Positions 33,814 to 42,704 of a DNA stretch of 64,000 nt are shown here, piece by piece. Source of the DNA: JAQWCH01 sp050952725. Lineage in GTDB: Bacteria > Bacillota_I > Bacilli_A > RFN20 > CAG-826. The notes under the pieces are model-generated. The model was not told where the DNA came from, did not search any database, and saw nothing but the letters and a program-made list of their open reading frames with translations. Each line of letters begins with the position of its first letter. Positions within the stretch are counted from its first letter, which is position 1. The stretch covers positions 558,001-622,000 of the forward strand of contig JBMNLN010000001.1 of the NCBI GenBank assembly GCA_050952725.1, read 5' to 3'. Made by a program: the position numbers and the translations under genes.

Positions 33814-34812
33814 ATGGGATTAAAGAGAACTAGTCAAGGCATTTCTGTTAGTGAGTATGCCGTCAAGGTTGAGAGACAACGCCAAATCTTTAGAAAATAT
33901 TGTATTGGCTTCCTTTTCTTAGCGCCTTATCTTTTCTTTTTCGTTCTCTTTTTTGCTGTCCCATTCTTTAAAGGAATTACGATTTCCTTCTTCAGATATA
34001 ATATCGCCGATACAACTGATATCGTTTGGAGAGGGGTGCAAAATTACACCAAGATTTTATTTGATAAGAATTCAACTTACTATAAAACTTTTTGGAATGG
34101 GATGAAAAACACTTTGATGGCTACGGCGATTTTAGTACCTTTATCCATTGTCATCCCTTTGCTGCTTGCGACTTTAGTAAATACCAAACCAGTAGGATAT
34201 AAGTTCTTTAGAGCGATTATTTATCTTCCTTCAATTTTTCCAATGACAGCGACGGGAGTGATTTTCCTTAATTTATTCAACAATAATTACGGTTTTGTCA
34301 GCGCGATTTTTGGCGATCATATTAATTGGTTAATGGACCCGACCTATAACTGGATTCTGATTATTTTCTTCTGTATATGGTCGGGGATTGGCGGAAATTT
34401 TATTATCTTTTTAGCGGGCTTACAAACAGTTGATCCCTCCCTCAAAGAAGCTTCATCTATCGATGGTTGCAATCTGACCAAGAGATTTTTTCATGTGACC
34501 TTAGCGCAGATTAAACCGCAATTAATTTTATGTTTTTTTAACACAACGATTGGGTACATGAATCTGTATGGACAAAACTACCTTTTAGGTCAATATGTCT
34601 CCGATCGGATGCAAATTCAAACCACGGTTTTTGTGATTCAAGAGTTGATGATGGGCACCAACTTCCAAGTTTATGGAATGGTTTCAGCAATGGCGATTTG
34701 TCTAGGTTTATTTATCATGACGATTTCAATCATTCAATTAATTGTTACAAGAGAACGGAAAGGGGGGAACAAGCATGCTAAAGAATACTTCAGCATCAAG
34801 GGAGCCAATTAA
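33814..34812 (+). CDS. Sugar ABC transporter permease (MalF/UgpA type)
   Basis: A 332-residue membrane protein with about six hydrophobic segments. The cytoplasmic EAA loop that docks the ATPase reads KEASSIDGCNLTKRFFHVTL. It forms the translocation pore with the next permease. The start is weakly supported by AAAGAG. It overlaps the second permease gene by 38 bases. Confidence 0.92.
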   Translation: MGLKRTSQGISVSEYAVKVERQRQIFRKYCIGFLFLAPYLFFFVLFFAVPFFKGITISFFRYNIADTTDIVWRGVQNYTKILFDKNSTYYKTFWNGMKNTLMATAILVPLSIVIPLLLATLVNTKPVGYKFFRAIIYLPSIFPMTATGVIFLNLFNNNYGFVSAIFGDHINWLMDPTYNWILIIFFCIWSGIGGNFIIFLAGLQTVDPSLKEASSIDGCNLTKRFFHVTLAQIKPQLILCFFNTTIGYMNLYGQNYLLGQYVSDRMQIQTTVFVIQELMMGTNFQVYGMVSAMAICLGLFIMTISIIQLIVTRERKGGNKHAKEYFSIKGAN

Positions 34813-35641
34813 AATTGTTGCTTTCTTTGTTTTGCTGTTTTTCAGTGTCATTGTGCTTTTTCCGCTTCTATGGGCAGTAGTTAACTCCCTTCGCGAAGCA
34901 GAAGATATCTTTTATTATCCTAATTCCTTTTTCCCAACCAGCCTCAGTAAATGGACATTTGGCAATTATAAGGATGTTTTTGCTAATGATAATTATCCCG
35001 TGGGTCGATGGTTTTTGAATTCTTTATTTGTCTCTTCATTATCAACCATCTTTTATGTGATAATCGCCTCACTTGCTGCGTACGCTTTTGTTTTCTTAAA
35101 ACTTCAGTTTGCAAATGCCTTGTTTTACTTTTTAATCGGAACGATGACGATTCCGGGCATTGTCATCATGGTGCCCCAATTCACTCAAATGGTCGACTTT
35201 GGACTAATTAAAAATTTATGGGGATTAATTCTCCCAGGATTAGGCGGAGTTTATGGGCTTTTCTTAATTAGACAATTCTTTATGTCTATTCCTTTTGATT
35301 TGATTGAATCCTCGCGGATTGATGGAGCGAAAGACTACAAAATTTTCTTGAAAGTCGTCGTTCCTTTAGGGAAATCAATTTTATTGGTCCAGGGGATGTT
35401 CGGATTTTTAGGCGCTTGGAACGATTTACAATGGGCACAATTAATTGTCGCGCAAGCCCCAAAAGAAATGTGGACATTAGCCGTCGGTTTAGCCAAAGTG
35501 ACAGAAGGAAATTTAACTTACTCGCGCTTAGGTTTGCAATTAGCTTGTACGATTATCTCCATGCTTCCCATCTTATTCATGTATTTATTCGTGCAAGATA
35601 AGATTGTCGAAGGTGTGGCTATGTCAGGTATTAAAAGGTAA
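34775..35641 (+). CDS. Sugar ABC transporter permease (MalG/UgpE type)
   Basis: A 288-residue membrane protein with six hydrophobic segments; EAA loop ESSRIDGAKDYKIFLKVVVP. The start at 34775 (MLKNTSASREP) is chosen because AGGGGGG lies about 7 bases upstream. It pairs with the preceding permease and the downstream ATPase. Confidence 0.92.
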   Translation: MLKNTSASREPIKIVAFFVLLFFSVIVLFPLLWAVVNSLREAEDIFYYPNSFFPTSLSKWTFGNYKDVFANDNYPVGRWFLNSLFVSSLSTIFYVIIASLAAYAFVFLKLQFANALFYFLIGTMTIPGIVIMVPQFTQMVDFGLIKNLWGLILPGLGGVYGLFLIRQFFMSIPFDLIESSRIDGAKDYKIFLKVVVPLGKSILLVQGMFGFLGAWNDLQWAQLIVAQAPKEMWTLAVGLAKVTEGNLTYSRLGLQLACTIISMLPILFMYLFVQDKIVEGVAMSGIKR

Positions 35642-35654
35642 AAGGTGAACAATT

Positions 35655-37445
35655 ATGGATATTTATCAACCAATGAATCCCCAAGAAGCCAAGAAGGCGT
35701 TCCAAAAGATGAATCGACAAATTATCGATGATAACGTCAATGCTTTTGTGTGTTTAAAAGACATCAATAAAATCTATCCTAACGGTGTCCACGCGGTTTA
35801 CAACTTTAATATTGATATTAACAAGAACGAATTTATTGTTCTTGTCGGTCCTTCAGGCTGTGGCAAATCAACGGTTTTACGGATGATTGCTGGATTAGAA
35901 GAAATCACGAGTGGATATTTATATATCGATAAAACTTTGGCAAATTCTCAACCGAGTAAAGACCGCAACATCGCCATGGTCTTCCAAAGTTATGCGCTGT
36001 ATCCGCATATGAATGTTTTCGACAATATGTCATTTTCCCTAAGGATTAACAAAGCTCGCTTACCTAAATTGAATAAAAACGGCGAACAAGTTTATGGAAT
36101 CGATACTAAGGAAATCAGAAAAATCAAACGCGAATTAAAGAAAAATCCAGAAGATCAAGATTTAATTGCGAAGCTCCATGATTATGAAAATAATCTGAAA
36201 CCTTTGTATGTAAAACGAAATTATACGAAGGATGAATTAAACAAGATTGTCTTTGATGCCGCAGAAATTCTCAATCTAGGAGAATATTTAGATCGAAAGC
36301 CAAAAGAATTATCAGGTGGACAAATGCAAAGAGTCGCGCTTGGACGCGCGATTGTCAGAAACCCCAAACTTTTTCTGATGGATGAACCATTAAGCAACCT
36401 TGATGCCAAATTAAGAGTATCGATGCGAAGCGAACTAGTGCGGATTCATAATGATGTTAAAGCAACAACTATTTATGTCACTCATGATCAAGTTGAAGCA
36501 ATGACCATGGCTGATCGAATTGTCGTCATGAATAAGGGATGGATTCAACAAATCGCCACCCCACAGGAATTATATGAGAGCCCAAGCAATATTTTTGTCG
36601 CGACCTTTATCGGTTCTCCTGCAATGAATTTGATTGAAGGAACATATAACAAGGGAAGCATCACTTTTAAAAATGGTGACATTCTTAAATTAACTAAAGA
36701 CGAAAAGAAATCCTATGAAAAGTTTATTGAGGAATCTTTAACTTATTATCACTCCCTGCAAAAATTGATTGAAAAATCGCATATTGAGTTGCTCGAACAA
36801 ATCGATAGCATCACTTCATTATTAGATGAGAACGGTTTTAACGATGAGGTTCAAATGTTTTTTAAGTCAGTCCTCAATTTGGTTTTTAGTGATGAAAAAC
36901 AGCCGCGATTTGCAAAGATTATTCCTGAAATAAACCTTGTTTTAGAAAAGAAGAGCAAGTTATTAGCCCAGAAAAATCTTAAAAAATTGCAAGAGTTAAT
37001 TCTCGAAGAAGAAACGGAGGTTTCAAAGGCAATCGAAAAAATCAATTCAAATAAATATTCCTCAATAACAGCAAATAAAGCACCCGTTTCCAAAAAGAAA
37101 AACAAACAAATTGTTAAGCGCAACTTACTGGATGATAAGAAGATTATTGATGAATATATTGCCCAATATCAATCCTCAAAAGATGGCAACCATCGTATAT
37201 TTGTTGGAATCCGTCCAGAATATTTTAATTTAGATAATTCCCAAGATAACTTTATTTTAGAGATTAAAGGTCAGGTTGAACAAGAATATCTTGGTACTGA
37301 AACCCTACTTCACTTTGATTATTGTGGCACAGAAATTATCGCTAAATTGCCGAGCAAAACTTTTACGTCTAGGCAAAATCTTCGCCTAACTGTAAGCAAT
37401 GATAAGATGTTTATTTTCGATGCGATTAGTGGATTAAGAATATAG
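35655..37445 (+). CDS. Sugar ABC transporter ATPase (MsmK/UgpC type) with large insertions
   Basis: A 596-residue ATPase, against about 370 in typical MsmK/UgpC. Walker A GPSGCGKST is at 65-73, signature LSGGQ at 219-223, Walker B LFLMDEP near 239. An insertion of about 57 residues (about 133-190, charged and helical) lies in the helical subdomain before the signature, and a second of about 165 residues (about 340-505, Lys/Glu-rich) interrupts the C-terminal regulatory domain, which resumes at RIFVGIRPEYFNL. Mycoplasma orthologues are, as I recall, similarly long. It energises the importer and, being MsmK-like, may serve other importers too. Confidence 0.92.
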   Translation: MDIYQPMNPQEAKKAFQKMNRQIIDDNVNAFVCLKDINKIYPNGVHAVYNFNIDINKNEFIVLVGPSGCGKSTVLRMIAGLEEITSGYLYIDKTLANSQPSKDRNIAMVFQSYALYPHMNVFDNMSFSLRINKARLPKLNKNGEQVYGIDTKEIRKIKRELKKNPEDQDLIAKLHDYENNLKPLYVKRNYTKDELNKIVFDAAEILNLGEYLDRKPKELSGGQMQRVALGRAIVRNPKLFLMDEPLSNLDAKLRVSMRSELVRIHNDVKATTIYVTHDQVEAMTMADRIVVMNKGWIQQIATPQELYESPSNIFVATFIGSPAMNLIEGTYNKGSITFKNGDILKLTKDEKKSYEKFIEESLTYYHSLQKLIEKSHIELLEQIDSITSLLDENGFNDEVQMFFKSVLNLVFSDEKQPRFAKIIPEINLVLEKKSKLLAQKNLKKLQELILEEETEVSKAIEKINSNKYSSITANKAPVSKKKNKQIVKRNLLDDKKIIDEYIAQYQSSKDGNHRIFVGIRPEYFNLDNSQDNFILEIKGQVEQEYLGTETLLHFDYCGTEIIAKLPSKTFTSRQNLRLTVSNDKMFIFDAISGLRI

Positions 37446-37454
37446 GTAGAAAAG

Positions 37455-38447
37455 ATGAAGAATAATCAATACATGAACCCAATTTACAAACACGAATTTC
37501 CCGATCCGACTATTGGCAAAGTTGGCGATACTTATTATTTGTATTCTACTGCTGCTTTTGGCGATTATCATGAAAATGGCCAGCCTTTCTTTTCTCGCGG
37601 GGTGATTATTAAGAGTAAGGACCTCTGTAATTATGAATATGTAGGCGAAATTTTTTCCGAGGATGAATACCCTAGATGGGGCACTAAAAATGCTGGGGTT
37701 TGGGCACCGGACTTTCTTGCCTTAAACGGAAAATACTATCTGTACTATTCACTTTCAATTTTATTTGATGATAATGCTTCAATTGGTATCGCTGTTAGTG
37801 ATTCGCCTGAAGGCCCTTTTAAAGATTTAGGTCCAATTATTAGGTCGAAAGATATCGAGGTCAATAACTCGATTGATCCGACCGTCTTTCGCGCATATGA
37901 TGGAAAATTATATATTATTTGGGGCTCATATCGTGGCATTTATGGCTCCGAACTCAGTGATGATGGTCTTGCGCTTGTAGGTGAAAAAAAACATATTGCC
38001 GGCTTTGATAAGGGCGAAATTGACTTGGACACATATGAAGCGGCGTTCATGGTCAAAAGAAAAGGTATGTATTATCTATTTTTTTCCACTGGTAAAACTC
38101 TAGATGGTGATAAATGCACCTATCATGTTGTTTGTGCTAAGAGCAAATATCCTCTCGGTCCGTTTTCCGATAGCCAAGGTAACACATTGCAAGGTCGGAA
38201 TGAGGGGGATGTTGTCGTTACTGGGCTTGATAACCACTTTGTTGGAACTGGGCATTGTTGTGTAAAGGAAGTAGGAGGAGATTTTTGGATTTTCTATCAT
38301 GGAGTTGAAATTGACCAAAAATATCCAGAAGGATACTCGCGCCGTATCTTAAGTATGGATAAATTGCTTTGGGATGAAAACGAGATGCCATATGTCGAAG
38401 GTAAAGTTTGCTCCTATCAAGAATTAAAAGAGGGTCCCAAAGTATGA
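37455..38447 (+). CDS. Cytoplasmic GH43 glycosidase
   Basis: A 330-residue GH43 enzyme without a signal peptide, unlike the three upstream. Catalytic blocks: FPDPTIGKVGDTYYLY, NSIDPTVFRAYDGKLYIIWG and TYEAAFMVKRKGMYYLFF; FVGTGHCCVKEVGGDFWIFY is conserved. Being intracellular and next to the importer, it should cleave imported oligosaccharides, probably from the non-reducing end. The start uses AGGT about 10 bases upstream. Confidence 0.88.
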   Translation: MKNNQYMNPIYKHEFPDPTIGKVGDTYYLYSTAAFGDYHENGQPFFSRGVIIKSKDLCNYEYVGEIFSEDEYPRWGTKNAGVWAPDFLALNGKYYLYYSLSILFDDNASIGIAVSDSPEGPFKDLGPIIRSKDIEVNNSIDPTVFRAYDGKLYIIWGSYRGIYGSELSDDGLALVGEKKHIAGFDKGEIDLDTYEAAFMVKRKGMYYLFFSTGKTLDGDKCTYHVVCAKSKYPLGPFSDSQGNTLQGRNEGDVVVTGLDNHFVGTGHCCVKEVGGDFWIFYHGVEIDQKYPEGYSRRILSMDKLLWDENEMPYVEGKVCSYQELKEGPKV

Positions 38448-38548
38448 GTAAATATCGATGCTATCAATATGAAAAAGGAGGATTTACTTATCGAATTTAG
38501 AAAAAGGAAAAAATTTTTAGGTGAAAAATATCATGAAAGGAGAAAAAT

Positions 38549-39793
38549 ATGTTCACTAAAAAACGAAAAATAAATATTATCTTTTCGACTTTAGTTGTCG
38601 GCATGACACTTCTTGCTGGTAACGGCTTGATGAATTCGCTGCACAAATCAGCAAAAGTGGTCGGTGATTTCACTTACACCGTAACACTAGATGATACTTT
38701 GGTAATCGGTGATTACACATCGTTTAACGCTAAAACAGGTTTAGGCAATGATGTGGAAATGAAAGCCGTTGGCGCTTCCGCCTTTAACACCGGATTTATC
38801 ACCTTAGCTAGCGAAGGTTATGTCTATAACAATGCGGCAATCACTGGCATTGGTCGAGTCACAGTCGTTTTAGCAAGCGGGAATGCCGCATTATCTTATG
38901 GAGTTTACGCAGATGATTTTACGAAAACCGTCAATATTACTTCGGGCACGGAAATCACCCTTGATTATGCTAGTAACTTCTTTAAAATTGCAGCAGGTGT
39001 AGGTGGGGCTAAAATTGAAAGCGTCTTAATCAAATTTGAGTGCTTGGAAGCGAAGAAATACGATATCCATTGGGTCGGACGTGTTTCCGAAAGTGTGGAA
39101 GACAAAGGTGTCACCTTTAACACTAGGCAAGAAACGGCGATGGCTGGTTGGGGCATTCTCGATTGGGATACCGCTGAATTAAAAGCGGGATTTGGTCTTT
39201 TAACTGGTAATTTTATCGTCGAATTCGATTTGGATACGATTGAAGCAGAAAGTAACAACCATCAATACAAATTCGCTTTAGCGCTCAAACGTGTTAACGA
39301 AAACCATGAGGGCTTCTTTGTTTCGGATCGGTTTGGGATGAGCAACCAATACTGGAATGATAATAATGAAGTGTGCGGCATTGATTATCGTGCGCTTAAG
39401 AGTAATCAACCTGGTTATGGTAATGCCGATGGGATTGATCCTAATTATATTTATGGGGTTGATGGTGATACCAAAGTAGCGATGAGCCGAGTGGGTAATG
39501 TAAAACATGAACTAATTGGCCACATCACTGCAAACGTCAACGTTGTCGGTCATCACAAAATCGAACGGACAATTGTCGATACGACCTCGACTTTTGTTTG
39601 GACCTTCAAGAGCGTTGGTACTGAAACTTATGTCAACGTCATGCAATGGGCGGTCGACTACACTGGACCCAGTAAACCTAACTATGCAACTTCAACCACG
39701 ATTACCACGCATTATTTAGGTGATTATGCGGTTTCATTTGTCGCCGCTGGTGTCAATGCTTCGTTTAGCAATTACAAAGCAACCATACTATAA
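38549..39793 (+). CDS. Secreted protein sharing the C-terminal module of the locus lipoproteins
   Basis: A 414-residue exported protein: N-terminal signal-type segment KINIIFSTLVVGMTLLAGNG without a lipobox Cys. Residues about 40-170 form a beta-rich domain I cannot name. The C-terminal ~240 residues resemble those of the 23843 protein: QYWNDNNEVCGIDYRALKS against WWWEDNNEVYGAEYKTWSE, VVGHHKIERTIVDTTSTFVW against VVGHYKVTRVIEGGKSVFTW. No catalytic motif is recognised. AGGAG precedes the ATG. The 101-base gap before it holds only a short unconvincing reading frame. Likely a secreted glycan-binding protein. Confidence 0.72.
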   Translation: MFTKKRKINIIFSTLVVGMTLLAGNGLMNSLHKSAKVVGDFTYTVTLDDTLVIGDYTSFNAKTGLGNDVEMKAVGASAFNTGFITLASEGYVYNNAAITGIGRVTVVLASGNAALSYGVYADDFTKTVNITSGTEITLDYASNFFKIAAGVGGAKIESVLIKFECLEAKKYDIHWVGRVSESVEDKGVTFNTRQETAMAGWGILDWDTAELKAGFGLLTGNFIVEFDLDTIEAESNNHQYKFALALKRVNENHEGFFVSDRFGMSNQYWNDNNEVCGIDYRALKSNQPGYGNADGIDPNYIYGVDGDTKVAMSRVGNVKHELIGHITANVNVVGHHKIERTIVDTTSTFVWTFKSVGTETYVNVMQWAVDYTGPSKPNYATSTTITTHYLGDYAVSFVAAGVNASFSNYKATIL

Positions 39794-39827
39794 TCGCTGT
39801 CGTTTAAACAATTGATGGCATTCACTT

Positions 39828-39866
39828 GAGTGGGGTCAAATGATTCATGCAAATTTGGCCCTACTC
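39828..39866 (+). other. Long intercistronic hairpin
   Basis: A 14-bp stem with two G-T pairs (39828-39841 with 39853-39866) and an 11-base loop, in the 123-base gap between the secreted protein and the esterase. No T run follows it directly, so it may be an mRNA stabiliser or processing site. Confidence 0.6.
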
Positions 39867-39870
39867 ATTA

Positions 39871-39895
39871 ATCGAAAAAATATTCGATAGTTTTT
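39871..39895 (+). terminator. Weak terminator-like hairpin
   Basis: ATCGAA (39871-39876) pairs with TTCGAT (39883-39888), followed by AG and five Ts. The stem is short and AT-rich, so termination would be partial. Confidence 0.4.
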
Positions 39896-39916
39896 ATGTT
39901 GGAGGTAAGGCTTAAA

Positions 39917-40843
39917 ATGAAATTTGAAAGCCGATTGCTAGTTTTGGCGTTACCGTTTCTTTTAGTATCTTGCCAAAAGGGAAATCTGAGTATGGATTCA
40001 AGTTCTTCCTCAAACACAAGCGTTAATGTTAGCGATCATGCGCGCGTGATTATCTTAGCTGGTCAATCAAATATGGAAGGAAATTCCTGGATTAATCATC
40101 TAGAAAATCATTATGACAAGCAACAGATTAGACTTTGGACTGAAGGATATGAATCCTCCCAGATTATCTTTAATAATTCTTGGGGAAACTACACTTCTTT
40201 TAATCGCTATGAAAAAGTCGAATTAGGTCAAGGTATGAGCATGAACCATTTTGGCCCCGAAGTTGGAATTGCTGAAACTATTGATATGGCTGGATTTAGC
40301 GAACCAGTTTATATGATTAAATTTGCTTGGGGAGGCTCCAATCTCTATAATCAATGGCGATCCCCCTCAAGTGGCGAGACTGGTCCGCTTTATGTGCAAT
40401 TTGTCGACTTTATCAAAAGTTCTTTACTAACCTTAGAAATCAAGGGATTAACCCCAAAAATTCACGCCTTATGTTGGATGCAGGGAGAATCGGATGCGGA
40501 TAATAATACACCAAATCCGGATAGTTATTATCAAAGATTAAAAGATTTTATTACCGATCTTCGCGAGGAATTTAATGATTACGCCTGTAATACGGGGATT
40601 GGTTTTGTGGATGCTTATATTTCGGATTCATATGTATGGGCGCGATATCAAACGGTTAATGCAGCCAAAAAACAACTTGCTGATGAAGATGAACTCAACA
40701 CCGTTATTGATACTATTGCCTTAAAATTACCCTATGACAAAGAGCCGACCGCCGGCGTTGATCCTTATCACTATGATTCTAATGGGATGATTGAATTAGG
40801 TCGGGCATTTGGGGCAACTTTATTTGAACGATTTCTCTATTAA
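39917..40843 (+). CDS. SASA-type carbohydrate esterase lipoprotein
   Basis: A 308-residue exported esterase (signal MKFESRLLVLALPFLL, lipobox VSC). It has the SGNH/SASA catalytic blocks IILAGQSNMEGNS (nucleophile Ser), CWMQGESDADNN and DPYHYDSNGMIELG (Asp-x-x-His). Sialate O-acetylesterase-type enzymes remove acetyl groups from sialic acid, xylan or other glycans; here it probably deacetylates the glycan attacked by the GH43 set. The start at 39917 follows GGAGGTAAGG. The gene ends directly against the convergent LacI regulator. Confidence 0.88.
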   Translation: MKFESRLLVLALPFLLVSCQKGNLSMDSSSSSNTSVNVSDHARVIILAGQSNMEGNSWINHLENHYDKQQIRLWTEGYESSQIIFNNSWGNYTSFNRYEKVELGQGMSMNHFGPEVGIAETIDMAGFSEPVYMIKFAWGGSNLYNQWRSPSSGETGPLYVQFVDFIKSSLLTLEIKGLTPKIHALCWMQGESDADNNTPNPDSYYQRLKDFITDLREEFNDYACNTGIGFVDAYISDSYVWARYQTVNAAKKQLADEDELNTVIDTIALKLPYDKEPTAGVDPYHYDSNGMIELGRAFGATLFERFLY

Positions 40844-41803
40844 TTACGTTTTTTTAATGATATGCATGGGATAGATATTATGAACGGTATTAGCAAAATC
40901 GTTTTTTTCGATGCGTTCAAGCATATTTTCACATGCATCCTTAATCACTTGACTCCAATCGATTGATAGCCCATTAATCGGGGAGATAATTGGAAGGCGG
41001 TCACCGATTCCATCAAACCCAAAAATATCAATCTTCTTATATCTGTGTTTTTTCAATAATCTTTTAATATTGATGGCGATTTCATCGTTATAGGCAAAAA
41101 CGAAATCGTTTTCATTTTCAATAATTGCATTAGCGAAAAACTCGTAGATATCATCTTCATAAGCGCATTCATAAATATCGAGATTGATATTTGCTTTTTC
41201 CAATTCATTTTTAAATCCATTGACTCTTTTTTTGATGACCCCTTTGACCTTTGGAGAAAGATAACAAGGACGTTTTAATCCTTTTGCGATACATTCTTTG
41301 GCGATGAGAACTCCTCCTTGGAAGTCATTACTATCAAAAGAAGAAATAGAATTGTAATAAGAAGTACGACCAATTAAAGTTACTGGGATTTCTTTTTTCT
41401 CACATAATTCATTCGCTTGCTTATCGATATTAATTAGACTGATAATCCCCACGCATTGGTTCGCTAATGCAAACACAATATCTTCATATTCAGCTTCTTC
41501 CTTTTCGCACATCCGCAATAAGCATTGATATCCGTGTTTGCTAAGCTCGCGAATAACAGCATCAGCCATTAAGGAGAAGTAGCAGTTAGCCAGATTATAG
41601 ACAATCACAGTGATGATTTGCGATTTTCCCAATGATAAATAAGATGATAAATTCGATGGAATATACCCCATCTCTTTGGCTTTAGCACGAACCCTTTCTT
41701 TTGTGGCCAGACTAATATCGGAGCAATCTCTCAATGCTCTTGATGCTGTGTTTAATGAGACACCTAATCTATCAGCGATGTCTTGCAGACGGACTCTTTT
41801 CAT
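40844..41803 (-). CDS. LacI-family transcriptional regulator
   Basis: A 319-residue repressor. The N-terminal helix-turn-helix is MKRVRLQDIADRLGVSLNTA, with hinge sequence SNLSSYLSLGKS; a periplasmic-binding-protein-like sensor domain follows (IIENENDFVFAYNDEIAINI, IDIFGFDGIGD). The start at 41803 is chosen because the helix-turn-helix begins there; the 41 extra residues available upstream are not family-like. The ribosome site is poor. It probably controls the locus from 22003 onward through the palindrome at 21953-21972, with a sugar as inducer. Confidence 0.92.
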   Translation of the reverse strand: MKRVRLQDIADRLGVSLNTASRALRDCSDISLATKERVRAKAKEMGYIPSNLSSYLSLGKSQIITVIVYNLANCYFSLMADAVIRELSKHGYQCLLRMCEKEEAEYEDIVFALANQCVGIISLINIDKQANELCEKKEIPVTLIGRTSYYNSISSFDSNDFQGGVLIAKECIAKGLKRPCYLSPKVKGVIKKRVNGFKNELEKANINLDIYECAYEDDIYEFFANAIIENENDFVFAYNDEIAINIKRLLKKHRYKKIDIFGFDGIGDRLPIISPINGLSIDWSQVIKDACENMLERIEKNDFANTVHNIYPMHIIKKT

Positions 41804-41856
41804 AGTTGCTAAATATATCTTAAATATGAATCTACGTTTTAAAATTCTTTGACAAT

Positions 41857-41872
41857 TTAATGTTATCATTAA
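41857..41872 (-). promoter_or_regulatory. Inverted repeat upstream of lacI-type gene
   Basis: TTAATG and CATTAA flank four bases (TTAT), 54-69 bases before the regulator ATG. It could be an autoregulatory site, though it differs from the 20-bp operator. Confidence 0.3.
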
Positions 41873-41947
41873 TCTGGGTTTCAGACTATTGTGTTTAACT
41901 CTATCGTATAAATAATGCGATGCCAAACTTTATGAAAAGGTCATATA

Positions 41948-41976
41948 TTAACTACACTCAATATTTTCTATATAAT
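41948..41976 (+). promoter_or_regulatory. Promoter of orphan lipoprotein gene
   Basis: TTAACT (41948-41953), a 17-bp spacer and a perfect TATAAT (41971-41976), followed within 10 bases by TAGGAGG. Confidence 0.7.
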
Positions 41977-41995
41977 AATTGTAGGAGGTAAAACA

Positions 41996-42556
41996 ATGAG
42001 AAAAAACAAGAAAACATTCCTTTTTGTTGGCTTGACAACCATCTCGCTTTTACTTTCGGGTTGCAAGTTGTTAGATCTTTTTAACCAATCCAGTAATGAC
42101 AATTCCTCCTTGGTAAGCCAAGGTGATGAATCTGAAGTTAGCTATTTTGAATTAGGGTATTCTTATGCGCTTGTCGGAGTTCGTGAACGCCACGCCCCAC
42201 CTTGTGATTATGAAGGCACGCATGAAACTAGTCCTTCCCTTGCGCTCATCGCATATGCTTATAATACGATGGAAATTACTTTTGAACCTGCTTCGAACAC
42301 TCAAGGATTCGTTTATATTCACTTACCAGAATCCGTGGAAGAAAGTGATACTTTTTTCACGGTCCGCACAGGGGACTATACACTTTCAGAAGATAAACTC
42401 ACCATTACGGACGGGACCAACACCATGGAATTAACTTTTGAAGAAGACAACCTCGTTTATTCAATCATGGGGGTCTCGCAAGTAGAAGGTCATCAAGGTC
42501 ACGACTTTACTTTGAGTTTAATCTTTGCGGATGCTACTGCGGTTCCTCATAACTAA
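41996..42556 (+). CDS. Hypothetical lipoprotein
   Basis: A 186-residue predicted lipoprotein (MRKNKKTFLFVGLTTISLLL then lipobox LSGC) with a Ser/Asn-rich linker and a beta-rich body (TFEPASNTQGFVYIHLPES, YTLSEDKLTITDGTNTMELT) that looks like a small lipocalin- or beta-sandwich-like domain. I do not recognise the family. It has its own promoter and AGGAGGT, lies divergently from the LacI gene, and may belong to the glycan locus or be independent. Confidence 0.7.
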   Translation: MRKNKKTFLFVGLTTISLLLSGCKLLDLFNQSSNDNSSLVSQGDESEVSYFELGYSYALVGVRERHAPPCDYEGTHETSPSLALIAYAYNTMEITFEPASNTQGFVYIHLPESVEESDTFFTVRTGDYTLSEDKLTITDGTNTMELTFEEDNLVYSIMGVSQVEGHQGHDFTLSLIFADATAVPHN

Positions 42557-42628
42557 TTTGATTCCCCAAAGACTTTTAAGCGCTCAATGCGGAGGAAACA
42601 ACTTTTAACTTTCAAAAAGTTAATCATT

Positions 42629-42650
42629 CTCGATCTGCGAGTGCTTTTTT
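42629..42650 (+). terminator. Weak terminator after lipoprotein gene
   Basis: CTCG (42629-42632) pairs with CGAG (42638-42641), followed by TGC and six Ts. The stem is only four pairs; an AT-rich 8-bp hairpin (42605-42623) precedes it. Confidence 0.3.
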
Positions 42651-42652
42651 CA

Positions 42653-42681
42653 TTGATTTAATCAAGGTTTAATATTATTAT
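42653..42681 (+). promoter_or_regulatory. Promoter of tRNA-Ala gene
   Basis: TTGATT (42653-42658), a 17-bp spacer and TATTAT (42676-42681); predicted start about 17 bases before the tRNA. Confidence 0.6.
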
Positions 42682-42704
42682 GATTAGGCATTTGCAAAAG
42701 ATGC

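Noticed and set aside
38448..38548. Short reading frame (about 34 codons) between the GH43 and the secreted protein
   Set aside because: It overlaps the ribosome site of the next gene and its Lys/Arg-rich content looks like chance in AT-rich DNA.
41804..41926. N-terminal extension of the LacI-family protein
   Set aside because: The helix-turn-helix starts at the ATG at 41803 as in the family; the extra residues are not family-like.
42605..42623. AT-rich 8-bp hairpin after the orphan lipoprotein gene as terminator
   Set aside because: The stem TTAACTTT/AAAGTTAA is AT-only and no T run follows directly.
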